Of a stretch of DNA of 64,000 nucleotides, positions 45,239-53,631 are shown one piece after another. This DNA is from Oribacterium sp. WCC10 (lineage in GTDB: Bacteria > Bacillota > Clostridia > Lachnospirales > Lachnospiraceae). The notes under the pieces were generated by a model. It was not told where the DNA came from. It saw only the letters and a program-made list of their open reading frames with translations, and did not search any database. Every line of letters begins with the position of its first letter. Position 1 is the stretch's first letter. The DNA is taken from positions 1 through 64,000 of the forward strand of contig NZ_FOPH01000010.1 in assembly GCF_900113415.1 (NCBI RefSeq), in the 5' to 3' direction. The position numbers were made by a program, and so were the translations under genes.

Positions 45239-45340
45239 GTTACGTATCGGTATTTCCTCCGGATATTTCTTTTTATGTATCACCCCCGCAAAATTTTCTT
45301 AACATTTAAAAATCCCTATTGCTTTTCACCCAAAAGGTAG

Positions 45341-45392
45341 TACAGTTAATACAGTTGATACAAATGATACAGATTCTGATTGTACGAATCTG
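45341..45392 (+). promoter_or_regulatory. Tandem 9-mers and hairpin upstream of the GntR regulator
   Basis: Four 9-base units in a row, TACAGTTAA, TACAGTTGA, TACAAATGA and TACAGATTC (45341-45376), overlap a 7-bp inverted repeat CAGATTC/GAATCTG (45370-45392). A weak promoter, TTGCTT-N16-TACAGT, ends in the first unit. The position suggests an operator for the GntR-type repressor that follows. Confidence 0.5.
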
Positions 45393-45456
45393 CAACCATC
45401 ATCCTGTTTAGTGTGCGCGCTCATCGGGATGACTCATTCTCAAACAGGAGATAGAT

Positions 45457-45816
45457 ATGTTTCTTCTAAACTTGCAAAGTAAGGAGCCCATATTTGAGCA
45501 GATACAGACTCAGATACTGAGTTTCATCGAAGCCGGGGTACTTAAGCCCAACGACAAACTTCCTTCTGTCAGGCAGCTGGCTACAGAAAACGGCATTAAT
45601 CCAAATACAGTTGCCAAAGCCTATGCACAGCTTGAACAGAAGGGCTATGTTTATAATCTGCCCAAAAAGGGCGTATATGTAGCGGAGATAAGTATGGAAA
45701 ATTCAAAGATGCTTCAGATAGAAGCGCTGCTTAAACCACTCAAAGAAAACGGGATCACAAAAGAAGATCTCATCACAGCCATAAACCGGCTTTACGGGGA
45801 GGATAACAATGCTTGA
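45457..45816 (+). CDS. GntR-family transcriptional regulator (YtrA type)
   Basis: 119-residue repressor-type protein with an N-terminal winged helix (about residues 10-75, with LPSVRQLATENGINPNTVAKAY) and only a short C-terminal tail, as in the YtrA subfamily. It overlaps the ABC ATPase gene by eight bases and probably represses this three-gene operon. The start has an AGGAGAT site. Confidence 0.9.
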   Translation: MFLLNLQSKEPIFEQIQTQILSFIEAGVLKPNDKLPSVRQLATENGINPNTVAKAYAQLEQKGYVYNLPKKGVYVAEISMENSKMLQIEALLKPLKENGITKEDLITAINRLYGEDNNA

Positions 45817-46690
45817 CATCCGGAATTTATCCAAGAATTTCAAAAATAAAGAAGTATTGAAGGATTTATGTCTTACTGTCGAAGACAAATCCATAGTTGG
45901 TCTGGTTGGTGTAAACGGTGCAGGAAAGTCAACATTACTGCGCTCCATAGCAGGAGTATATGCACCGGAAAAGGGAAGCATAACGCTGGACGGAAAAAGC
46001 ACCTATTATGACATGGATACCAAACGGAAGATCGCTTTCGTCAGCGATGAAGCCTACTTTCCTATGGGATCCACCATCGACAGTCTCAAACTGTTTTATG
46101 AATGCATGTACGACTTCGACAGGTCAGCCTTCAGCAGATACTTAAGAACCTTCGAGCTGGATCCAAAGGCCTCCATATCCACCTTTTCAAAGGGCATGAA
46201 GCGCCGTGTATCCCTCATGTTTGCACTTTCCATACATCCGAAACTTCTGCTGCTGGACGAAGCCTATGACGGTCTGGAGCCTCTTGCGAGACTGCACTTC
46301 AAAAACGCTCTCACTGACCTTCTTGAGGACGAAGATGTGTCCGTAGTCATTTCTTCACACAGCTTAAAGGAACTGGAAGACATCTGCGACAGCTTCGCAA
46401 TGCTTGAAAACGGCAGAATAGTAAGTGGAGGAGATCTGACCGAGTCGAAAAGCAATATCAACAAGTTTCAGCTGGCTTTCAGAGAAGAACTCAGTCAAAA
46501 CGACTTCGCCGGTCTTGACATCCTCAGATTTGAAAAGGAAGGTCAGGTTTATAAACTCGTCATCCGCGGAGATGCCGTTCAGACAGAAGAGAAGCTCAGA
46601 GCCATGAACCCTATCCTCTTAAATGTGCTACCGGTTAATTTCGAAGAGCTTTTCATATACGAATTAGAAAGCAGAGGCAATAGATCATGA
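45809..46690 (+). CDS. ABC transporter ATP-binding protein
   Basis: 293 residues with Walker A GVNGAGKST (about residues 36-44), a signature FSKGMKRRVS that replaces the usual LSGGQ, and Walker B LLLLDEAYDGLEP. A C-terminal extension of about 80 residues follows. It is the ATPase partner of the next gene, which it overlaps by four bases. The YtrA-regulated context suggests an exporter for peptides, antibiotics or envelope stress; the substrate is unknown. Confidence 0.9.
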   Translation: MLDIRNLSKNFKNKEVLKDLCLTVEDKSIVGLVGVNGAGKSTLLRSIAGVYAPEKGSITLDGKSTYYDMDTKRKIAFVSDEAYFPMGSTIDSLKLFYECMYDFDRSAFSRYLRTFELDPKASISTFSKGMKRRVSLMFALSIHPKLLLLDEAYDGLEPLARLHFKNALTDLLEDEDVSVVISSHSLKELEDICDSFAMLENGRIVSGGDLTESKSNINKFQLAFREELSQNDFAGLDILRFEKEGQVYKLVIRGDAVQTEEKLRAMNPILLNVLPVNFEELFIYELESRGNRS

Positions 46691-48237
46691 ACAAAAACTA
46701 TTTCAAATGGCTTATAAAGAGCCGAAAGATATCCTTACTGTTTTTCTTTCTCATCTGTATAGGCTTTCAGCTCATATCATTCACAAACTATGATGCCTGC
46801 TATCCTTCAGACACTTTCAATATGGGTGTCATCATAGGCGGCTCCATGTCTATGCTTTTATGCATCGCCATGCCGGTTTTTATCCTTTCCTACATCCATA
46901 GAAAAAGCAGCGCGGATTTGTATCTGGCACTTCCGGTTTCCAGAAAGGAGCAGCTTCTTACAACCTTTTTCCTGACATGGATCATGGCCTACGGAACCTT
47001 CTTTATCGGAACCACACTTATATGGGTGACAAAAACATTCAGCCTCGTTTCCTTCAAAACCTGGATATCGGTACAGATACTCACCGCTTTTTCACTTCTG
47101 GTACTGATGCTTGTATATACCGCTATTTATACATTGGCAAACTCTGTATTTGACGGTATCGTTATGATCGGTGCATATTCAGTACTTCCCGGGGTTGTCG
47201 CGCTTTCAGTGCTTACCTTCCTGTATTCCATGATAGCCGGCAACAACGTTCCTTCCGACAGTTTCATATTGCAGACAGGAACTCTGTTGTCACCGGTATC
47301 CATGTTCTTCAGCAACCTTAACTTCCTTCTGGAACCGGAATACAGCTCTCAGGAAAAGTTCAGCAGACTATACATACTTATGATGCTTGGATACGGCCTT
47401 ATCGCCATTGCACTTCTGAGATACCATTTCATAAATCGTAAAGCAGAACGCACCGACCAGATATCCGATGATAAACTCTCATACCCGTTTATCATCAATG
47501 CCTACCTTATACTCATCCTTCTTTCACTTGCATGGTCAGTGGTTTCGGATTCCGTAAACGGCTTTGAGTTCTTTTATCTCCTACTGTTTTTCATCTATAT
47601 CGTGGCATCCTTTGTATATAAGAGAACCCTCAGGATCACATGGCGACCGATAGCATTTTTCATATTTGCATGTTTAGCCACACTTGTATTTGCAAAGATC
47701 GGATGGATGACAGAGGGATTTGGTCTGAGTCATCTTCCTCATGAGTTGTTCACAGAAAGATATCTTCACTACAATTACTCGGCAGATGTCTCCATAGACA
47801 ATCTGGGAGAACAGATTCCCGACTATAATCATGACTATGCATATATAAGCTTTGATCTCTCGATCCCGTCCGAAAAAGCAGCTGAATACGCCGGTCTCAT
47901 CGACAAATTTGAAGCACTGAGAAACGATGCCGTAACAAACTTTTATAAGAGCAGCAAAGACATGCCGAATACCAACGTAAGCCTCAGCGTTTACAACAAT
48001 ACAGGGAATGATAGCGCTTCTTTAAATTATTATAATTACAACAGAGTTCCGCCTTTATCAGAAGAGGATCTTAAGACCATAAGCAGGTACTGTGAGGTAA
48101 CCATTTACCCCATAATAAACAAGAACTATGACGATGACGGATCTCTTAAAGAGGACGCAGAGGATGAATACTTAGGCGATATGGATCTTGACAAATTCAT
48201 AGACTGGAGAGATTCAAAATTCCGAAAAACACATTAA
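46687..48237 (+). CDS. ABC-2 type transporter permease
   Basis: 516-residue membrane protein with about ten hydrophobic segments in the first 340 residues, followed by a large soluble domain of about 170 residues with many Tyr, Asp and Asn. It is coupled to the ATPase gene by a four-base overlap. A substrate cannot be named. The soluble C-terminal domain after the last membrane segment is probably outside the cell. Confidence 0.8.
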   Translation: MNKNYFKWLIKSRKISLLFFFLICIGFQLISFTNYDACYPSDTFNMGVIIGGSMSMLLCIAMPVFILSYIHRKSSADLYLALPVSRKEQLLTTFFLTWIMAYGTFFIGTTLIWVTKTFSLVSFKTWISVQILTAFSLLVLMLVYTAIYTLANSVFDGIVMIGAYSVLPGVVALSVLTFLYSMIAGNNVPSDSFILQTGTLLSPVSMFFSNLNFLLEPEYSSQEKFSRLYILMMLGYGLIAIALLRYHFINRKAERTDQISDDKLSYPFIINAYLILILLSLAWSVVSDSVNGFEFFYLLLFFIYIVASFVYKRTLRITWRPIAFFIFACLATLVFAKIGWMTEGFGLSHLPHELFTERYLHYNYSADVSIDNLGEQIPDYNHDYAYISFDLSIPSEKAAEYAGLIDKFEALRNDAVTNFYKSSKDMPNTNVSLSVYNNTGNDSASLNYYNYNRVPPLSEEDLKTISRYCEVTIYPIINKNYDDDGSLKEDAEDEYLGDMDLDKFIDWRDSKFRKTH

Positions 48238-48393
48238 ATGATGCAGCACATTTCACATGCATTTCTTAATAACTTATATAAGTGATGACATTTTTATAAC
48301 AAAATTCTTCAACCTATTATCAACACTAATAAACTGTACTAATATGGTGTGAGGGAATCATGCGACGATTCTTTTACCCATATGATGATGCAA

Positions 48394-48532
48394 GGGCAAC
48401 TGCCTTCGATTTTTAATCGAAGGTGCCACGCGGCTTTGAGCGCTTCAAAGGAATCTGTAAGGATTCCTGCTCTATGCACAAGAATGTGTGCGTTGGCGCT
48501 ATCGGTGAATGGCAAATCCTTTTGACACTCAC
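48394..48532 (+). repeat. Structured intergenic repeat R2, copy c
   Basis: The core 48396-48480 is nearly identical to copy b and adds the 3' segment ending GTGAATGGCAAATCC..GACACTCAC. Hairpins: CTTCGATT/AATCGAAG, CTTTGA/TCAAAG, GGAATC/GATTCC. It lies between the ABC permease and the secreted protein. The rest of 48238-48647 holds no gene. Confidence 0.85.
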
Positions 48533-48647
48533 GTCATATGGTACGGCAGGACTTCCGGATATATTTTCCGGATTATTTGTTCAAAAAGCACCCTGTCATA
48601 CGATCGCGCAAAAAAGAAAAAACTCGAATTGAGAAATGGAGTATAGT

Positions 48648-49439
48648 ATGAAGAACAAGATAGCACTTCGCAAATTATCAGCAGTTATGATGGCAGCGGC
48701 TCTTTCTGCCACATCACCGGCAGCAGCTTATCTCGGCCAGCTCACAACCTATGCCGCAACCGATGACGACAAAGACTATTCCGTAAGCGATGCCGCATGG
48801 GACACCACCTATGATTCAAACGATAAGGCTCATGTTTATGCCACATGGACAGAATCTGAGGACAAGGCCAATGCAACCATAACCATCTATGTAAACGGCA
48901 AGAACCGCACAAGCGAAGCTGCAAAGGGCGGTATATCAGTTTCCACAACAGCCGGCAAGAAGGAGATGACTTCCTACATCAAGAAGATCAACAAAACCGG
49001 TGATTATACATTCGTTATTACTTCCAGCAAAAAGAGTACCGGTGACAGCGAGAAGTCATCATCCGAATCGGATGTTCTTGAAGTTACAAAAGACTTCCTG
49101 AAGGAGCTTTCCACATCAAGCAGTTCAAGTTCATCAAGCTCCTCAAGTTCTTCCTCAAGCGGAGTTTCACCTACAGTAGGATCAACAACTGCACCGGCTT
49201 CAAGCTCACAGAATAACTCAGCCGCAGCCGCAACAACAGCTCCTGCATCAGGATGGCAGAACTGGGGCATTGGCTGGGTATATCTCGAGAACGGCCAGTG
49301 TGTAAGGGACAGATGGGTACCTTCAAGCGGTAAGTATTATCATATAAACAGCAGCGGTTTCATGGATGTAAGCACCACTATACAGGATGCATACGGCACT
49401 CACACAGTAGGAGCTGACGGTGCACTTATTCTGGGATAA
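48648..49439 (+). CDS. Secreted protein with Ser-rich linker and cell-wall-binding-like C terminus
   Basis: 263 residues: a signal peptide (about residues 1-32, ending AAAY-like or after TTYA), a first domain of about 110 residues that I do not recognise, a poly-Ser linker, a short Ala/Thr/Pro stretch, and a C-terminal part with GWVYLENGQCVRDRW and KYYHINSSGFMDVS, which resemble the WYY repeats of choline/glucan-binding proteins. It would attach to the cell surface. The ATG at 48648 follows GGAG; an in-frame ATG at 48636 is possible. The function is unknown. Confidence 0.7.
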   Translation: MKNKIALRKLSAVMMAAALSATSPAAAYLGQLTTYAATDDDKDYSVSDAAWDTTYDSNDKAHVYATWTESEDKANATITIYVNGKNRTSEAAKGGISVSTTAGKKEMTSYIKKINKTGDYTFVITSSKKSTGDSEKSSSESDVLEVTKDFLKELSTSSSSSSSSSSSSSSSGVSPTVGSTTAPASSSQNNSAAAATTAPASGWQNWGIGWVYLENGQCVRDRWVPSSGKYYHINSSGFMDVSTTIQDAYGTHTVGADGALILG

Positions 49440-49499
49440 AGCATTGTAAATTCCTGTTTTTACAGGTATTAAAGCACCTGTATAACACCGATTTTTCAT

Positions 49500-49624
49500 A
49501 GGGAAAGACTGATTAAAGAGTTTCCCTGGTCGGATTTTCGATGCGAAGCATCAACTTCCTTTGAAAATCCGTGTCCCGACGCCTGAGGCTCTTGGGAAAC
49601 ACTGATATAATCAGTGTTTCTATG
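49500..49624 (+). repeat. Structured intergenic repeat R1, copy b
   Basis: Counterpart of 17344-17465. The first hairpin here is AGGGAAAGACT with AGAGTTTCCCT; the second pairs GGATTTTC with GAAAATCC around GATGC/GCATC; the last is AACACTGAT/ATCAGTGTT. The shared loops and the GTGNCCCGACGCC segment are nearly identical. It lies before mscL. Confidence 0.8.
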
Positions 49625-49632
49625 GAATTTTC

Positions 49633-49688
49633 AAATGATTCGGAGTAAAATGTATTTATTAAAAATACATCGCTCCGGGTCATTTTTT
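49633..49688 (+). terminator. Hairpin with T-run 38 bases before mscL
   Basis: AAATGA, CGGAG and ATGTATTT (49633-49657) pair in order with AAATACAT, CTCCG and TCATTT (49663-49685), and the T-run extends to 49688. It may end the upstream transcript or attenuate mscL. Confidence 0.75.
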
Positions 49689-49725
49689 ATGATGTCCTAT
49701 CAAGGGGCAGAAGGGGATAAAAACA

Positions 49726-50202
49726 ATGAAAGGATTTTTGAAAGAGTTTAAAGAGTTTGCTGTAAAAGGTAATATGATCGATCTGGCAGTCGGCATGATC
49801 ATCGGTTCAGCATTTACCGCTCTCGTAAAGAGTGTAGTAGATGATCTCGTTATGCCTGTACTGTCTATATTCACAGGAAAGCTTGATTTCAACAATATGT
49901 TTATACCTTTGGCAGATCAGACCACCAAAGTGTACAGTGAAGCAGTAGAGCAGGGCGCGGTTTTTGCCTACGGAAAGTTCCTGACCGAAGCCCTTTCTTT
50001 TCTCATCATGGCATTTGTTGTATTTATGTTTGTGAAAGCCATGAACAAGTTAAGAAAGCAGCAGGCAGAAGCTCCGGCACCTGCAACAACCAAAGAGTGT
50101 CCATACTGCAAGTCAGAGATCAAGATTGAGGCCACAAGATGTCCTAACTGCACATCCAAGCTTGAGGGTTTCAAGATTGATCCTGCCGAGCTAAATGCTT
50201 AA
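49726..50202 (+). CDS. mscL: Large-conductance mechanosensitive channel MscL with zinc-ribbon tail
   Basis: 158-residue membrane protein. The N-terminal FAVKGNMIDLAVGMIIGSAF helix and the second membrane helix near residues 80-105 (SFLIMAFVVFMFVKAMNKL) are typical of MscL, which opens under membrane tension. The C-terminal 30 residues carry two CxxC pairs, CPYC and CPNC, about 14 residues apart, which form a likely zinc ribbon in place of the usual charged helix bundle. The start ATG follows an AAGGGGAT site. Confidence 0.93.
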   Translation: MKGFLKEFKEFAVKGNMIDLAVGMIIGSAFTALVKSVVDDLVMPVLSIFTGKLDFNNMFIPLADQTTKVYSEAVEQGAVFAYGKFLTEALSFLIMAFVVFMFVKAMNKLRKQQAEAPAPATTKECPYCKSEIKIEATRCPNCTSKLEGFKIDPAELNA

Positions 50203-50438
50203 ATGTCACATCACAACGTGAGTGATATGCCATCAACACTCATTGGCCGGCGCCAAAACAAACATTAAAGAGTAGTGCCTGCCGAAATATATTCTCTGAT
50301 TTGACTATTGATTTTTTCTTTCTTAACGGTTAATATACCGACGATGTTTATGAGCGACTTCATTTACATCAGGCATTACTTCTGTTGGACGAGATAACAG
50401 ATTCACCAAAGCACGGAACACCCTTAAGCCAGATTTAT

Positions 50439-50474
50439 AAGCAGGTTTTACGGGAACGTAGAGCCTGCTTTTTT
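50439..50474 (+). terminator. Terminator-like hairpin upstream of the thioesterase gene
   Basis: AAGCAGG (50439-50445) pairs with CCTGCTT (50464-50470), followed by a T-run, 40 bases before the next start. It is the likely mscL terminator although it lies over 230 bases after the stop. No gene is seen in 50203-50513. Confidence 0.75.
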
Positions 50475-50513
50475 ATATCACAAAACTGATATACCCCATC
50501 GGAAAGGAGTCAC

Positions 50514-51248
50514 ATGTACGAATTTGACGCAAGAGTCCGCTACTCGGAAACGGACGAGACACAATCCATCACCATCACATCACTGGTAAACTACCTTCAG
50601 GATTGCAGCACCTTTCATTCTGCAGACGTAGGGCTCACCGTAGACCATCTCAACTCAATTCACAGAGCCTGGCTCCTGAACTACTGGGATATACGCATAG
50701 AACGAATGCCTAAACTTTGCGATAATATCACAGTCGGTACCAGTCCTCACGAATTCCGCGGAGTACTGGCACATCGTAATTTCTGGATAAAGGATGTAAA
50801 CGGTTCATTCATGCTCCGGGCAGACAGTCTCTGGTTTTGTTTTGACACAGAACGTATGCGTCCCGTAAAGATAGATCCCGAGATGATTGAGCCCTTTGGA
50901 ACCATCGAAGATGTTCTCAAACTGCCTGTCAGCGACAGAAAGATCATTGAACCCGGAGATCTCACCAAAGGTCAGCCCATCAAGGTGGAGCAGCATCACA
51001 TAGATACAAACCATCATGTGAATAATGCTCAGTACATCCAGATTGCAAGCGATGTGATAGCAGCATCCGGAGATAACTCACAACCTTTCACACACGGAAG
51101 AATCCGTGTGGAGTACAGAAAAGCCGCAGTACTTGGTGACACCATGATTCCGATGTACGGTAAGACACCTGAAGGTTCTGTGATTGTAAGTCTTCAATCT
51201 GAAACCGGCGATGTCTATTGCAACTTAGAGTTCTCAGATAAAGTATGA
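50514..51248 (+). CDS. Acyl-ACP thioesterase (FatA/B-like)
   Basis: 244-residue cytoplasmic enzyme with two hotdog folds. The first opens with VRYSETDETQSI and contains a RAWLLNYWDIRI segment; the second contains the catalytic Asn/His region DTNHHVNNAQYI near residue 165. It would release free fatty acids from acyl carrier protein, which adjusts membrane lipid composition. The start has a GAAAGGAG site. It appears to be a single-gene unit. Confidence 0.9.
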   Translation: MYEFDARVRYSETDETQSITITSLVNYLQDCSTFHSADVGLTVDHLNSIHRAWLLNYWDIRIERMPKLCDNITVGTSPHEFRGVLAHRNFWIKDVNGSFMLRADSLWFCFDTERMRPVKIDPEMIEPFGTIEDVLKLPVSDRKIIEPGDLTKGQPIKVEQHHIDTNHHVNNAQYIQIASDVIAASGDNSQPFTHGRIRVEYRKAAVLGDTMIPMYGKTPEGSVIVSLQSETGDVYCNLEFSDKV

Positions 51249-51480
51249 AAATGCAGGAATACCGTGAACTTTTACGTCCGGTAAAACGGCAGGAACATTA
51301 ACACATACAGAAGTAAACTCGCCCCGCAGCTTATGTCCGGCGATTTATGTACGATAAATTATTAGTGTGGGTAAAACAGGTTTTATAAGAACCGGTTCAT
51401 TCACTCACCGGCATCGGCGCACAAAATCGTGCGTTGTACGGCTCTTTCATCCCGAAAGAGAAATACAGAAAGGAAACAAA

Positions 51481-52131
51481 ATGATCGAATTAGGAAAGAT
51501 ACAGACACTCAAAATAGCAAGAGAGAAGGAATTTGGTGTTTACCTTGAAGACGGAACAGGAGCATCTGTTCTTCTTCCGAAAAGACAGGTTCCCAACGGA
51601 AAGAGCGTAGGAGATGAACTCACAGTTTTCGTATATAAGGATTCCCGTGACCGTCTCATCGCTACCACAAAAAAGCCTCTTATGTCTGTTGGCGAAATCT
51701 CAAAGGTTGTAGTTAAGGATGTCACTAACATAGGTGCGTTTGTCGACATCGGCCTTGAAAGAGACGTTCTTCTTCCATATCACGAGATGCGCTATGAAAT
51801 CAAAAAAGGAGATACCGTTGAAGTTTATCTTTATGTAGATCATTCCCAGCGTTTAGCCGCAACCATGTTCACAAAGAAGCATGAAGACGCGACCGTTATT
51901 AAAAACGACGAAATTAAGACCTATTTTTATGAGCAAAATGCCGATGAGGTACTTAAGATACTGAAGGAAAAGTTCGACGGACATGTACCTTACACTGATA
52001 AAACTGTACAACCTGACGAAATTCAAAGGGATTTCGGTATGTCAAAAGCCGCATTCAAGCGTGCTGTGGGCAAATTGCTGAAAGAAGGAAAGATTAAGAT
52101 TACAAAAACTTCGATTTTTTGTCTTTATTAA
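51481..52131 (+). CDS. S1-domain RNA-binding protein, CvfB-like
   Basis: 216 residues with two S1-like OB folds (about residues 1-65 and 68-130, KVVVKDVTNIGAFVDIG) and a C-terminal winged helix (about 155-216, DEIQRDFGMSKAAFKRAVGKLLKEGKI). This matches CvfB/YitL, but it is shorter than the roughly 280-300 residues I recall for that family, so one S1 domain is probably missing. The ATG at 51481 follows GAAAGGAA; the in-frame start at 51367 is not supported by a site. Its role in Firmicutes is post-transcriptional regulation. Confidence 0.85.
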   Translation: MIELGKIQTLKIAREKEFGVYLEDGTGASVLLPKRQVPNGKSVGDELTVFVYKDSRDRLIATTKKPLMSVGEISKVVVKDVTNIGAFVDIGLERDVLLPYHEMRYEIKKGDTVEVYLYVDHSQRLAATMFTKKHEDATVIKNDEIKTYFYEQNADEVLKILKEKFDGHVPYTDKTVQPDEIQRDFGMSKAAFKRAVGKLLKEGKIKITKTSIFCLY

Positions 52132-52305
52132 ACAAAAGCCATTTTACCGTTGACACTTTGTCTAAAATTTGACGTGCTTTTTTGGGTAGCTGTGCCCTAG
52201 AGAATGATTTTTTATTGGAGTATTATACCGATAGTTTCAAACAAGCGGATGTGTTTTAAACCGCAGGTTCTACTAGAACGCGTAGCTGATAAGGAGACAT
52301 ATAGT

Positions 52306-53418
52306 ATGGCAAGTGTAGTACTCAAAGACGTCACAAAAAAGTATCCTAACGGATTTGTTGCCGTTAAGGAATTCAATCTTGATGTTAAAGATCAGGAATT
52401 TATTATCTTCGTCGGACCATCAGGATGTGGTAAGTCCACAACTCTTCGTATGATCGCAGGTCTTGAGGATATCTCAAGCGGTGATCTTATGATCGATGGA
52501 AAGAGAATGAACGATGTGGAGCCAAAGGACAGAGATATCGCGATGGTATTCCAGAATTACGCTCTGTATCCACATATGACAGTATATGACAACATGGCAT
52601 TCGGTCTTAAGCTCCGTAAGGTTCCTAAGGACGAGATCGATCAGAAGGTACATGAGGCAGCAAGAATCCTTGACCTTGAGCACCTTCTCGACAGAAAGCC
52701 AAAGGCACTTTCTGGTGGACAGAGACAGCGTGTTGCTATGGGACGTGCTATCGTTCGTAGACCTAAGGTATTCCTTATGGACGAGCCGCTTTCAAACCTC
52801 GATGCAAAGCTGAGAGCACAGATGCGTGTAGAGATCGCAAAGCTTCATAAGTCACTTGAGACAACAATCATCTACGTTACTCATGACCAGACAGAGGCTA
52901 TGACACTCGGAACAAGAATCGTTGTTCTCAAGGACGGTATCATCCAGCAGGTAGATTCACCTGAGAACCTTTACGATACACCTTGCAACAAGTTCGTTGC
53001 CGGATTCATCGGTTCACCTCAGATGAATATGATCGATGCAGAGTGCGGAGAGTCAAACGGTGACGTAACACTTACATTTGCAGGTCATACAATCGCTCTT
53101 AGCGCTGACAAGGCTGCCAAGCTTAAGGAAGGCGGCTACATCGGAAAGACTGTTACACTCGGTATCAGACCTGAGCACCTTCACGATGAGGCTGATTTCG
53201 TAGCAGCACATCAGAAGCAGACACTTCAGGCTGAGATCAAGGTTTATGAGATGCTCGGTGCAGAGACACTTCTTTACTTCGATCTCGGAGATGCTTCATG
53301 GGTTGCAAGAGTTAATCCTAAGACAACTGCACGTACAGGATCTAATGTTACATTTGCTATCGATGAGTCAAAGATCCATGTATTTGACAAGGAGACAGAG
53401 AAGACTATCACAAACTGA
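52306..53418 (+). CDS. Sugar ABC transporter ATP-binding protein (MsmK/UgpC type)
   Basis: 370-residue cytoplasmic ATPase that energises CUT1-type sugar importers. Walker A GPSGCGKST, signature LSGGQRQRVA, Walker B VFLMDEPLSNLD and the switch His in VTHDQ are all present, followed by a TOBE-type C-terminal domain. No permease or binding protein is beside it, so it is likely a shared ATPase serving several importers, as MsmK does. The ATG at 52306 follows AAGGAGA. It has its own terminator and lies next to a CdaR-like regulator. Confidence 0.94.
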   Translation: MASVVLKDVTKKYPNGFVAVKEFNLDVKDQEFIIFVGPSGCGKSTTLRMIAGLEDISSGDLMIDGKRMNDVEPKDRDIAMVFQNYALYPHMTVYDNMAFGLKLRKVPKDEIDQKVHEAARILDLEHLLDRKPKALSGGQRQRVAMGRAIVRRPKVFLMDEPLSNLDAKLRAQMRVEIAKLHKSLETTIIYVTHDQTEAMTLGTRIVVLKDGIIQQVDSPENLYDTPCNKFVAGFIGSPQMNMIDAECGESNGDVTLTFAGHTIALSADKAAKLKEGGYIGKTVTLGIRPEHLHDEADFVAAHQKQTLQAEIKVYEMLGAETLLYFDLGDASWVARVNPKTTARTGSNVTFAIDESKIHVFDKETEKTITN

Positions 53419-53443
53419 TATTGACTCTGCTTATAGATCTTTC

Positions 53444-53476
53444 AAGCCCCGGAACAAATTGTTCCGGGGCTTTTTT
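53444..53476 (+). terminator. Terminator of the MsmK-type gene
   Basis: AAGCCCCGGAACA and its complement TGTTCCGGGGCTT form a 13-bp stem with a short loop, followed by six T. Confidence 0.95.
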
Positions 53477-53540
53477 ATGTATTTTTTATAGATACACATC
53501 TTGAATCTTTTGGATAATCCGTTTATTCTATGAAGAAACC

Positions 53541-53569
53541 TTGAACTTAAAAGTTCATTTTAGTAAAAT
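53541..53569 (+). promoter_or_regulatory. Promoter with overlapping palindrome upstream of the CdaR-like gene
   Basis: TTGAAC (53541-53546), a 17-base spacer and TAAAAT (53564-53569). A palindrome TGAACTT-AA-AAGTTCA at 53542-53557 overlaps the -35 and could be an operator. Confidence 0.65.
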
Positions 53570-53631
53570 ATCATTAATTATGGGTAACAGCGGATTTTCT
53601 TTTTTCCCGTTAATATAAGATAGGAGCAACT

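Noticed and set aside
48423-48632. 69-codon open frame within the spacer after the ABC permease
   Set aside because: It lies mainly within repeat R2 copy c and the hairpins there; no ribosome site fits.
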